Below, piece after piece: positions 33,068 to 43,482 of a stretch of 64,000 nucleotides of DNA. The DNA is taken from the NCBI GenBank assembly GCA_002104985.1, contig MCGO01000158.1, positions 22,466 through 86,465 on the forward strand. Reading direction: 5' to 3'. Position 1 is the stretch's first letter, and each line of letters starts with the position of its first letter. The notes beneath the pieces are model-generated. The model was not told the DNA's origin. It saw only the letters and a program-made list of their open reading frames with translations, and made no database searches. Position numbers and translations under genes: made by a program. This DNA comes from Rhizoclosmatium globosum. Its lineage: Eukaryota; Chytridiomycota; Chytridiomycetes; Chytridiales; Chytriomycetaceae.

Positions 33068-33847
33068 ATGCCAAAAGAAGCCCTTCCGACTGGCAAAGAC
33101 GACACTACCGCCACCGCCGCCGGCGCATCCACCAAATCCAAAAAAGCCCCACCACCACCTCCCACAACCTCTCAAAGGACCACAACTCCCAAAATCTACT
33201 CCTCACTACCCCTCCAAATCATGCTCTATCTCAACGAACGTTTCTTTCCTGCCATGTGGCTCATTCTCCTGATCCTCCTCGCGTACAAAGCGACTGCGTT
33301 TCCGTATGCTGGTGCTGCACTTCCGCTTGAAATATTTGGACTGTTTCCGTGGGCGGTTCTTGAAGCTGCGCGGTTGTTTCTTGGTGAGTGCTGTGTTTTT
33401 GACAGGTTGATGGGAGTTACAGGGCTGACGAGGCAGGGATACGAAATTGGAGTCTCCGGATCTATCGTATTATTTTATTCTGCGTTTGTCGTCGCGTTGA
33501 GAGGTGTTGGTGAAGGACGGGGTTGAATCGAGAATTCAGAGTCAAGGGGCGTCATTCCAATCGAATGAATCGCTTAACTATTGCGAAATAGGGAACAAAG
33601 GAAACAAAATGGAAGACAGAGGATCGTTTGGAATGTTTCTTGGCCTGACTGTTGTGACATGTTTCGCGTATCTCTTTTATTGTATATGGCAGACTTATGT
33701 GTAAGATCCTTCCAACAGTAATCCTTTCAATTAACTGCAAACAGTACCATTGTAGATCTGATTGTCTGTGGAATAGGCCTTGTACTTGTGTTTGGGGAAC
33801 TTGTTTCGGGTATTGCTCAAATGGTTTCTTTTCATCGTGTGGTATAA
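33068..33847 (+). CDS. TMEM216/TMEM17-like ciliary transition-zone membrane protein
   Basis: Four-TM proteins of this family sit at the ciliary transition zone in the MKS module and gate entry to the cilium. Exons 33068-33383, 33592-33700 and 33745-33847 join in frame, 175 aa. A Pro/Ala/Lys-rich cytosolic leader (~50 residues) precedes SSLPLQIMLYLNERFFPAMW. The family core then follows: EIFGLFPWAVLEAARLFLGN and KGN after the first junction, FLGLTVVTCFAYLFYCIWQT, and LIVCGIGLVLVFGELVSGIA. The RLFLGxKGN motif crosses the exon 1-2 junction, which supports that splice. TMEM216, TMEM17 and TMEM80 are hard to tell apart by eye, so no symbol is given. It supports a flagellate life stage. Confidence 0.82.
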
Positions 33848-34198
33848 AAAATAGAATAAGCATATTATGTTTAAATCACCACTCATTGTTTGTCGCTGGA
33901 GGAGATATATTCCAACGAGACGAAATGTGAAAGATTTACAACACTGATTTGGAATGCAAATTATACTTACACTTCTTGCCATATTGGATTCAGTGTTTTA
34001 GAACAGAAACTGAATATTAGCCAGGCATTGTCAAAGGCGCTTCATCAAGACGTCAGAGGTAAAAGCAACCATGAAAACAAACGAGATTTACTTAAATCAC
34101 CGTCCATTGTGTCGTGAACGATAAATGACGAGATTCTCTGAAAGATTTACCAAAAAATTGACCGCTGCTCACGAAGGGTAGAAGTATACTTGCACATA
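33848..34198. other. Intergenic: upstream region of receptor copy C
   Basis: The motif TAAATCACCGTCCATT with nearby GAAAGATTTRC occurs here (about 34095-34150) and again before copy D (about 36040-36095). The two receptor copies therefore share upstream sequence as well as coding sequence. Confidence 0.55.
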
Positions 34199-35811
34199 AT
34201 GTCAACTGTCACACGTCCAAGTCGTCGCAGAACATCTGTAGCGTCAAGTCTCTTCCATCAAGCGATCTCTGGCCGTCCCCGCTTTGTTGTGCTTATGCTT
34301 CTCTTCACCTGCACGTCGACAATCATTGTTGGTGTTCTGGGATGGTAAGCAGTGTAACGCAAATAACGCTATTTAAGGCAACTGACTCTGCGTTCCGCGG
34401 AGACCAATATTCATAATTTAGTCGTGGAAATGGAAGACTTGATTTCCAACCAGATCTTTGGAATTATCAACGATGCTGCGGCTAGCTTGCAAGAACTGAC
34501 TACTTTGCAAGCTACTTATTTTCGTGTAAGTGATATGATTTTAAGACAGTTTGGGAATAAGCTGAAGCAGTATTTAGCAAAATAAGTGGAGTCAGTCCAC
34601 TCCAGAACGAGCCAAATCGACGCTCTTTGATATGCTTACACTTCTAGACAGAAATAGAAAGCAGACATCCAATTTTTACTTCTACACTTATCCGACTGGT
34701 ACACTCTTTGGATATGCCTACCCTGATGAATCACCAACAAGAAAAGTCATGATGATAACTCAAGACCCAAATAATTTTCTCATCTCATTTTGGCAATGCG
34801 ATCCAATGGGAAGCCCTCTTTCACCCCCACTATGTTCCTGGGTTTAACAACACAGTTGCACTTCAATCGGGACCTCCACTCAATGCTAATATTGACTACA
34901 CAAATCAAACTTGGAGAGGCTTCACATCTATTTTCGTTGCAAGCGGCCAGCTTCTTAAGTCATCGATCGAGATCGCTGTGAATCCTGTGACCAACGAGCA
35001 AGTAACGGTTGGAAATGACTGGTAAGGACATTGGCTACGTGCAAAAAAGCTTACGTTCCGGAAATATTAGGACTATGAACTTTGTAAGTGTCAGATTGTC
35101 CAAGATTGCAAGCACGATTCCATATCCAACATTTTCTGGGTTCCTTGATGTAACAAGTGGAAAACTAGTAGCCAGTTCTGATCCTTCCATCAACTTGTTG
35201 ACTAATGATGGATATGGGATTCTTCCGCTTGGAAGCATTAATAACACCTTTGTCCAAGATCTTGCAAATTTTTACACGTCTTCGTTCCAATCTGCCACAA
35301 CCATAGCCCAAATTCTCGACTTTGTTCAAAACATGGACCAGTCCGGCAAAGAGAAGATATATGTGAATCGCAACATCAATGGGGTAAACTGGCTGCTTGA
35401 ACTCAAGGTCATGCCGTTGTTAGGACAGCGTTTCATATTCGCGGTGTTCATTAATATTGACTAGCAGACATTAAGGCTTCTGGTGAGAAAACCGGTTTCA
35501 TGATGCTCGGAATCATTCTTGCGTTTCTTCTTCTAGGTGGTTTATTTTCTTGGACCATCGCAAGTCAGTTAGGCCTTGTTGCGAAGCAAATTGACTTGCT
35601 GAAACAACTCAAGTTTAGTGAGGTATTGAACAAAGAAGAAGGCGTCAAAGGACGTTCGTTCATCTTTGAGCTTGCAGATTTGCAACAAGCCTTCTTTGAA
35701 ATGGCGACGGCGTTTGCAAAATGTTTAAAAGCCAGCGTTAGCGTCAGAGGTGGTACACAACTCAAATCCGATCAAATGAAGTCCGAGTCTATTGCCAACA
35801 GTAACGCTTAA
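34199..35811 (+). pseudogene. Two-TM Cache-like receptor, copy C, frameshifted
   Basis: The exon plan of copies A and B is kept: 34199-34344, 34378-34525 (148 nt as in copy A), 34578 to about 35022, and about 35072 to 35811. TM1 is FVVLMLLFTCTSTIIVGVLGW and the tail LGIILAFLLLGGLFSWTIAS. Two lesions break it. Near 34845-34850 (TGTTCCTGGG) one base is missing relative to A and B, so the frame runs into a TAA at about 34847. At about 35461-35468 the paralogs have 12 nt between the Asp codon and GACATTAAG, but here only 5 nt remain and a TAG results. The rest is still well conserved, so the loss is recent, or partly a consensus error. Confidence 0.8.
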
Positions 35812-36144
35812 TTAATCCTTTCAAGCTTATTTTGTCCCATTTCTCTACGTTTTGAGTTTCTGATATAAGTCTTTTTAAGTTTTTAAAGTTTGTCCAAAAA
35901 TTTTTGTGTAATTCCAGCCCCAAAAAGAATTTGGCACCACTAGTTCATGTCGTTGTTGGTGAATTAAAGGTTTTTTACGTTGAACATAATCAAAGAAGAT
36001 TCACCTTAAATCACCATCCAAATAAACTAAACAAGCGATTTACCTTAAATCACCGTCCATTTACTCAATAAGTGGAGAGATTATCCGAAAGATTTGCAGA
36101 AATTCTTCAAAACACAGGCCAGAGGGAATCACTTGCAAAGGACG

Positions 36145-36530
36145 ATGACCATTACTCAACTAAACCACCGCAGACCATCCGCGGCTTCGAGTATTCTCCA
36201 TCAAGCAATCTCTGGACGGCCCCGATTTGTTGTACTTATGATTCTTTTCATATGCACTTCGACAATTGTTGTCAGTGTTCTTGGATGGTAGACAACTGCA
36301 GTTATCTTTCATACTAATAATAATATGATAGGCAATTGATGTTGCGCTCAGCACAGTCTAATATTCATAATTTAGTCGTTGATATGGTTTTGTGTGGTGG
36401 TGGAGATATTTTGAGTGGTGGAATCAATTTATTCGTCGACAAGTTACAGCAAGCAGTGGAAGGTGGTGAAAAGAAGGTCGTTGAAAGCAGTACCCATACA
36501 TTCCACATATATTTGATACATTGTCTCTGA
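36145..36530 (+). pseudogene. Receptor copy D, truncated after the first TM and fused to other sequence
   Basis: From ATG 36145 the first exon matches copy C (SILHQAISGRPRFVVLMILF, then TIVVSVLGW), ending at a GT donor. After the acceptor the second exon continues QLMLRSAQSNIHNLVVDM and then leaves the family. The following frame (VLCGGGDILSGGINLFVDKL) is unrelated and ends at 36530. Everything from the middle of exon 2 onward (extracellular domain and TM2) is missing. It is a 5' fragment; a product would be a one-TM protein of ~110 residues. Confidence 0.7.
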
Positions 36531-36572
36531 TGCTGCCGTTTGGAGCAGCCAAGAAGCCGGCCGTTGATGCTG

Positions 36573-36870
36573 TTAATCAGACAGAGTCACGGACACAGGT
36601 GGCAGTTTCGTCGGCTTTCTTATTTGGACAGACGGTGTTGACTTGGAATCCAAAATCTTCGAGGGTTTGAGAGGGGACAATTCACTGAAATCGGCTACGT
36701 TCATGACGATTCTGGGTGTGTTCCCTGGTGTGTTTGCTGGTGTTCGTGGAGAATCATGCCTCCCTTCCATCGCTTCTAGATGTCTGCATTTAGAGAATAT
36801 TTGGTTGGATTGAGAAAGTAACTTACTTCGTTTTTTTCTTCCACCTGACAATATTCTCTCTAAAAACAAC
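36573..36870 (-). CDS. Possible 3' part of an unrecognised gene
   Basis: The minus-strand frame HLEAMEGRHDSPRTPANTPG continues to KLPPVSVTLSD and a stop at 36573. It is Pro/Thr/Ser-rich and shows a plausible intron (GTAAGT donor near 36832, acceptor near 36784) and an upstream pyrimidine-rich acceptor TTGTTTTTAG near 36862. No start codon or upstream exon can be placed with confidence. It may be the C-terminus of a gene whose 5' exons I cannot identify, or a gene fragment left by the rearrangement that truncated receptor copy D. Confidence 0.35.
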
Positions 36871-36899
36871 AGACGCGTCCCATCAACTGATAGGTTCGT

Positions 36900-37770
36900 G
36901 GTCCCGTACTAACCGTCCTCTTCGTCAGCTATCCTGTCGCAATAGCTCGTATTATACCTGAACCAGTACAGAAATCAGGCCATGACTGTAACTTGTGAGC
37001 CAGACTTTCTGTTTGAATCATTCCTTAACACAGCCCTTAATACTTACTCCCATATCCAAAACTATAGTTACAAACTCTCCCTAGTTGTCTTCTATGCGCG
37101 GAAGTTCAAGCCATGCTCTCTGCGACGCCTACCCTTGATGCGTCACCAGCCAACCTCACCTGCTCCAAGAATTGTCAGATGAAGCCACCCTCTTTTTTAC
37201 GACCCGCCGCCATTTTTTCTTCTTTCATCATGACTCTACATCAGTCGCGATAACGCTGTGCCTTGTGACGTGGTGTTGTGAGTATGGGCCATTGGTGGTA
37301 CCGCTTCTTCATTATGATGGTACGGAGGAGTTTGAGTTGGAGACATTGGGTAAATTAAATCTCCTCTCTCTGAGAACTTCAGCTTCCATTGAAAGGAAGC
37401 TTGTTGTCGCGTTGGTTGCGAGTTATGTTGTTTTAACATCTACATACTCATTGTTTGTTGCTTTTTTCTCTCAAGCTCCCCGTATTTAGTTTCTCAGTGA
37501 ACTGCCAGCACAGCGCTGCCCGTTAAATCGAGGATTGGATTTTGGATTTTATGTTCACGCATATATTTCCCTATCCTTTAGACTTCACTGATTCTCTCTT
37601 ACGGGTGCTTTTTCCATTCATTACTTTATATACATTTTATCTTTTTTTGGAGGATGCATGAGTAAGATTGATGATAAAGATATATTTTGAAAGTTTTGAT
37701 TAAAGTAAAGGACATGAAGTAAGAAGAACTGAATGTCAAAACAAGAAATAATCGAGATAATTCTTCCTTT
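36900..37770. other. Intergenic
   Basis: About 870 bp without a supported gene. Plus-strand frames at 36982-37182 and 37172-37489 overlap each other and show no family or splice support. Confidence 0.5.
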
Positions 37771-38960
37771 TTAGGTTTCTCCGATTCCTTCAACCACCTT
37801 GACCTTCAATGCATCATATTCGTCCCACACAGCTGCGTTGCATCCAGTAGCATCCAAGAATTCAAATACTGAGTCCATTATATGATTGATTTGTAAATCT
37901 GATAATCCACCAGAAGGGGCGTGGGCATCCAAATTACGAGCATAGAAAGTCATACCCAACACATCAGAGATCTTCACTGAATCTCCCAAAAACGAAAACT
38001 TCAACAATCCTGCCCTGGTATACATGCTTATTAGTTTACAGTGGAATCAAATGTACCAGTATCACTCACTTCATGACTTTTAAAATTCCGATGAAGTCCA
38101 ACACTTCCAGTTTCAGAACAGTTGAGGTCTCCAATAGTTCGGCACTGTTCCGTTGCTTAAATGCATCTTCGAAGACGTCCATATAGTCCCTCCTGATTAT
38201 AGCTTCATTCTTCCGGAGAAATCTCAACCCCTCCCTCAATGCTATTTCGAGAGCGCAGCTGCTGAATGCTTTCGACAATGATGATGCAAGACTTCGCTGG
38301 AAAGGGTTTGGCGCGAGTTTGAGACGGGCTTCAATCTTCTGAGCCGTGGCAGACATACTACCATCGTCCCGAATGCGCTTGACAGGTCGTGCAGGGAGGT
38401 CATAGTCAGAATATTTTCTCTTGCGACTTGATGGACCTGATGACCTTGCGACTATTGGCTTCGATTCGAGAGAAGCGACAGGCAGACGGATTATTGTATC
38501 CTTTGTAGAAACGCGCTCAATGAATTCTTTGACCTCGGTCGATTGTTGTTGCACCTGCTCAAAAAAGCTGAGTCAGTATAATTACCATAGGGCTCCAACG
38601 AATACAAACCTTCAACGTTCCAAAACTCTCCTCGATACTCGACCGAGGTGGTCCATAAATTTCCGAGGTTGGCCTTGTTAGCAACGTTTGTAGCACTCGA
38701 GAAGCAACTACAATCTCAGTTGACATCAAGAAATCATGCTTTTCCAGCCGCCACTCCAAGATACTCAGCAACTTATAGCCTCCAATGGAAGTAAATCCTG
38801 AGTAGTTTTTACCTTGTGAAACCGTTAAAACCAAGTCGCCTGCTGTTTTGCCATTTAACATACCAAGTTTAAATCCACTTCGGGCCGCGGAAGCATCTAT
38901 ATATGCCTTCATCAGTGGAGACATGGAACTGAGGGAGTCTTTGGTTTCTACGGTCATCAT
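37771..38960 (-). CDS. Unrecognised, probably nuclear protein (about 359 aa)
   Basis: I do not recognise a family. Exons 38960-38610, 38554-38070 and 38014-37771 join in frame with clean GT-AG ends. A basic patch SSRKRKYSDYDL followed by RPVKRIRDD in exon 2 looks like a bipartite nuclear localisation signal. The middle and C-terminal parts are predicted helical (QRSLASSLSKAFSSCALEIA, EAIIRRDYMDVFEDAFKQR, LKLEVLDFIGILKVMK) and resemble in style, though not recognisably, DNA-replication or kinetochore helical proteins. The ATG at 38960 is the first in frame; open sequence reaches 38993, so a short upstream exon is possible. Confidence 0.75.
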
Positions 38961-39159
38961 CTCGGCAGACTTCTGTTTGAGGTTATTTGACAAATCAATT
39001 TTGACAGCTTCGACTCAGAAGGGCAATATTACGTTTTGCAAAACGTTTTGCATTTCGGATTTTATTTTCTTCCTTCCTATAGGTATTATTCTTTAATTAT
39101 TTCTGATTTCACGGTATCGTTCGTTTACTTTCTCTCTAAAAACCATCTCAACCGGATTT

Positions 39160-40245
39160 ATGTCGCGTTCTCTTATCGCCGTATGGTTCCGCCTCATTCT
39201 TGTCGTAGTTATACTGCTCGTTGGAATCCAGTTGTTCCTTGCTTCAAATGATGACAGCACCGCAAGCTCAACAATAGCCAAATCGTCCTTCACAGCCAAT
39301 GACAAGGCCCATAGCTTCAATGACAATATCATCGAGATAAGCATAACCGTACCGAAGATGGACTACGATAAACTGCTGTTGCTTGGCGACTCGTTGACTG
39401 AGGTACTGCAGTATGGCCCGCCCAACTTTCTGATATTAGATTACCTCGAAACCTGACTCGACTTTACTAAACAGTGGAGCATTCGAACAAACGGATGGGG
39501 CCAGCTCCTCATGCAAGAGTACTCCCGCCGCCTCGACGTTGAATTCCGCGGATACGGCGGATACAACTCTTGGCACCTAATGCACATGCTTCCCTCCATC
39601 CTTCAAGAAATTCAATATTCGAGAGATACCATCAAACTTGTGACTCTGCTGATTGGAACGAACGACGCGAGATCGTTGGATCCGCAACACGTGGACGTGG
39701 ATGAATATCAGGTGCATTTGGAAGAAATCATTCACTTGATAAGTGAAGCTGTCCCGAAAGCGAAACTTGTCGTCATGACTCCTCCGCCTGTTGGGCAACG
39801 TATTGTTGCTCATTTTCATTTCAACGAGCTGATTGTCTATCGGGACGCGTGTATTGAAACTGTACAGAAACTGCAACAGAACCTGCCGAATTTAGAGTTA
39901 TTAAATTTGTGGGACTTGTTCATTCCAACCAAATCCTCATTGCGGGACCCAGCATTTGATCCGGCATCTATCATGGAATCCTTTTCGGATGGGATTCATT
40001 TCTCTGATAAAGGGAATAAGCAAGTATTCGATGGCATCCTGACGTTGGTCAAAGAAAAGTGGCCAGACTTGACACCTGCAACGTTGAAATTCAAATATCC
40101 GTCGATTCGTCAAATTCCCTTCGGTAAAGTGTCCACCGATGCTGTGCGGAAAGCACTCTTTGTGAATGCTAATCAGGGATCAAGCTTGCAGTTGAGTCTT
40201 GGTTTTATCAGCCCTCGTTCTTATGGATCTTTGCGATTCGAATAG
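39160..40245 (+). CDS. GDSL/SGNH hydrolase with N-terminal membrane anchor (IAH1-like)
   Basis: An esterase/lipase of the SGNH fold; the closest style is isoamyl-acetate-hydrolysing esterase. Two exons, 39160-39402 and 39475-40245, join in frame for 337 aa. An uncleaved signal anchor or signal peptide lies at residues 8-30 (VWFRLILVVVILLVGIQLFL). Catalytic blocks are complete: LLLLGDSLTE (block I Ser), FRGYGGYNSW (block II Gly), LLIGTNDA (block III Asn) and SDGIHFSDKGN (block V Asp/His). It faces the secretory route or sits in the ER/vacuole membrane. The adjacent gene is a soluble paralog. Confidence 0.9.
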
Positions 40246-40276
40246 ACAAACTGCGGCAACTTCAATTGAACCGAAT

Positions 40277-41091
40277 ATGGCTCTCGATAAAATCATATTA
40301 CTAGGAGACTCCCTAACCGATGTTCGTTTCTCCCAATTTTATCGTATTCAACTCAGCACTCCCAACCACAGTATGGCATCCGCACCGTTGGATGGGGACA
40401 ACTCCTTGCCTCCAACTACACCCGCAAATTAAGCGTCAAATTCAGAGGGTTCGGTGGATACACGGCATTTCATATGAATCAAATCATACAACCTGTCCTC
40501 AATGAGTTTCCAGTCGAACAAATCAAGCTCGTCACACTCATGATTGGAACTAACGATTATTACATCATGAAGGAAGGTGGTATTGTGTCTGGCGTTGGAG
40601 ATTATAAATTAAATTTGGAGGCTGTGATTCATGCAGTGGTTGAGACCGTTCCAGGTGTGAAGTTACTGGTAATGACGCCGCCACCTATTGGAGGAAGGAA
40701 AATCGACGGATATTTGATCGAGAATGCACGGGTATATCGGGACGCGTGTATTCAAGTTGTGAAGACTCTTCTGAAGAAATGGTCGAATATTGAGTTGATC
40801 AACTTGTGGGATGTGTTTATTCCTGCAGGTGGATATGACTCGGACGCGTTTGATACTTCTTCGATAGCGGGGTTCTTTTTGGATGGAATTCATTTCGGGG
40901 ATAAGGGGCACAAGGCTGTGTTTGATTCAATCATTCAACGCATTGAATCGAAATGGCCTCAATGGAAGGCAGATCAAGTTGAGATGAAGTTCCCTCGATA
41001 TAGTGAATTGCCTGGAGTTAAGTCTGGTGAAGAGGAACTACGGAAAGTCTTGTTTCGCAACGAAAGAGAGGACAATAAAATAAAGAGTTAA
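40277..41091 (+). CDS. GDSL/SGNH hydrolase, cytosolic paralog (IAH1-like)
   Basis: Starts 32 bp after the stop of the anchored paralog. Exons 40277-40321 and 40372-41091 join in frame, 254 aa. The first exon is 15 codons (MALDKIILLGDSLTD); the donor is GTTCGT, a weak consensus. Block II is FRGFGGYTAFH, block III LMIGTNDY and block V LDGIHFGDKGH, so Ser, Gly, Asn, Asp and His are all present. The intron sits at the same place as in the paralog, right after block I. There is no signal peptide. The two genes are a tandem duplication that differ by the membrane anchor. Confidence 0.9.
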
Positions 41092-41122
41092 ATCAGTAGC
41101 GAAGGTATCTATTATAGTTGGA

Positions 41123-43434
41123 TCACACCTTTCCCTTTCCCTTCACTTTATCCTTCTCCCTCTCTTCCACAAGAAATGGAATCAACGGTTTCCTCACCAA
41201 TTCATCCACTGCACTCACAACGCTCTCCCATACGCCTTTTGGTGCAGTCTCTGGCTTGATTTCTGCCAACAAATCTGTGCACTGATCATTCAGCTCGCCT
41301 TCCGTAGTCATTGTTCGGGATGAGATTCGAGCCTCCCATCTCTTCTTGGCATCAAGCACTTGGTTCATGAGGGAATAGTAGAGGGACTCGGAATAGGATT
41401 TGGCAAAGTCCTTGTCAAAACGGCTTAAGTCGTCCTGTTGCGATGTGGTTAAAATTGCTGTCAACATGGCACCCAAATTGTGAGGATGATTATCAAGGGC
41501 GTTTCTACGTATGAGTGGGCCTGATCGCTTTCACTACGGCTTCGAAATCAAAGCACGAAATGATTTGTAGATCTGGTTGACAAAGTTTCGCAGAGTCATC
41601 AAAATGGTACTCCCGGTATCAACCAAACCCAGGCAAACATACGTGTTGTGCTTTCATTCCGCAGCAGCAGTGGAAGGCAACCAGGCCAACTCATAGACAG
41701 AAACTCCTCTCGTCTGAACCAAGTTTTGTGAATAGGTAAGAAGCTCACCTTGATTGAGTCCAAAAGGTCAAGACCATGCAGCTCAGTTCCAAATTCTGTC
41801 TTTGCTTGGTTCAGTGTCTTGGTTCTCAAAGTTGACACCTGAAATTCATCCATCGGCCGCCCCACGGAACTCAAATAACTCGTTTGAGTTTCTTTGTACT
41901 CGTTGACTAAGGAGAGATATATGGCTGCTACTTCTGGAGAGACTTTTGACAGGATGGAGGGAAGGGTGGCGGAGGTTGTTGAAGTTCGGCTCAATGTTGA
42001 CACGGCCACCATGGCATCGGTAAATAACTCGGTAACAAGCGATGGTTCGGCTTCAGATGTGCGTTGGGCTGCGTTCAGAGTGACTGACGGGTGGTGCGCA
42101 GTTTTGGGGAGAACAGGACGGGTGTAGTCGAGTTTGGAGAAAGTGGGCAGGTGGTTCTGGTACCAGTCTTCATGGCGAAAATATAGCTTCCCTCCCATGT
42201 CGGTGGGGATGTTTGACGGGTCAATGTACGTGTGGAGTGACTGACGTGTGCATTGGATTGTCTTGGTTTGGAGTGAGAAAAAAGAAGGAAACAGAGGCGA
42301 ATAGAAAGAAGATAATACCTTGACACCAAACGATTCCAAGAATTTAGATTGAGGAGAGACGATGGACCATGCGCGAGAAAGGAACGATTTCGGGGCTGAG
42401 TCGCAAATAATTAAGGAGACCAGTTTGATTGGAATCACGTTCTGAATGAATTCAAGGAGAATAACGTGCATGGAATCAACAGATACGGATGGATTTGCGT
42501 CGTCAGCATTGGATAGCAGAACCAAGCCGCGCTGTTGGACAGACGGCCTGTTGTTTTCCATTAGTCGATATCAGTCAGAGCTTTTTGGATTACGGCTATT
42601 GAAATCTTACAATTCTAGCGCTTTTGATAGAATCCAATAGAGTGCCCATTGAAGATCGCGGAGAGGGTCGTGCACAGTATTTGAATTCATTGAATTCAAG
42701 TCCCATTCAGTTCTCCAATATCGTAGATTTACAATCAAGATTGGAACGCCTATGAATACATTAGCTTTCTTTCCCTTGATATATCTGTCGACGACAGTCA
42801 TACTGCCGTTCGTTCAGGGAATGGACACAAACTCCACTCATGTACTTGCAACGCAACTCACTGAACAAAAATTACGCTTCATTCACTGTAACATTATTCC
42901 TTCCTGCGTGAAGGTGCGATCGGGTCCAAGAAGGTGTTATTCATAGCTCATACTAAATATCCTCCGTTTCATCAAATATGATTTCACTAACTCGCTACGT
43001 TGACTGCTTCACGAAGGATTGTTCACTGCTCTCATTATTCTGTCTATGGAGAGAACAAGCTACGGCTCGCTACGCTGGCCACTTCACGAAACATCGTTCG
43101 CTGCGTTCACGCTGTAAACGCACCTGATACATCTCTTGCGATATCAGGAATGAATTCAAACAGGGGGTGCTCGAGTATATCAAAGGGATAGGGAGGGTTT
43201 GCGGCGTAGAAGTTCACGACATCGGACTTGAATTGCTGATTCGACAGTAAGGTGGATTAGTTGCCTGGCCTTGAAAGAGAGAGGGAGAGAACGCACCCAA
43301 TTCTGAGCAAAGAGGACAGTGGCTGACGAGAGATCAAAGTCGGTGGCAAACAGAAAGCGCTGGGCCGTGTCAGGATCAGCGCCAGTTTGAGCAATAAAAG
43401 CCGCGATTGAAGTGGCGTGAATGTTTGCATGCAT
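41123..43434 (-). CDS. UBA plus CRAL-TRIO-like protein, gene model incomplete
   Basis: Exon 43434-43297 encodes a UBA-like three-helix domain (IAAFIAQTGADPDTAQRFLF, FDLSSATVLFAQNW). Exon 43235-43124 continues it. Exon 42802-42611 and exon 42547 to about 41755 encode a CRAL-TRIO-like lipid-binding fold: DRYIKGKKANVFIGVPILI, LRYWRTEWDL, HVILLEFIQNVIP, FLESFGVKVLSS, DPSNIPTDMGGKL. The last part (to 41123) is helical and Lys-rich at the end. Two junctions do not work: exon 2 ends in phase 1 but exon 3 needs phase 2, so an exon in the ~320-nt intron may be missed; and near 41657 an in-frame TGA separates the CRAL-TRIO part from the C-terminal exon. Either real decay, base errors or unresolved splicing. 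The plus-strand neighbour is a paralog. Confidence 0.65.
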
Positions 43435-43482
43435 TTGAAGTTGTGTTTTATTTGGAGTTCTACTTGTTCACTTGAAGAAGAG
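43435..43482. promoter_or_regulatory. 48-bp divergent promoter between two CRAL-TRIO-like paralogs
   Basis: The start codons at 43434 (minus) and 43483 (plus) are 48 bp apart, too short for two separate promoters. The transcripts must start here or overlap. Both genes share the CRAL-TRIO-like region, so this is an inverted duplication with a shared control region. Confidence 0.5.

Noticed and set aside
33400..33530. Open frame with TRQGYEIGVSGSIVLFY inside the TMEM216-like gene
   Set aside because: It can be spliced in, but joining 33383 directly to 33592 restores the family motif RLFLGxKGN in phase, so this stretch is intron.
37172..37489. 105-codon plus-strand frame
   Set aside because: No motif and no transcription signals; hydrophobic stretches arise from T-rich sequence.
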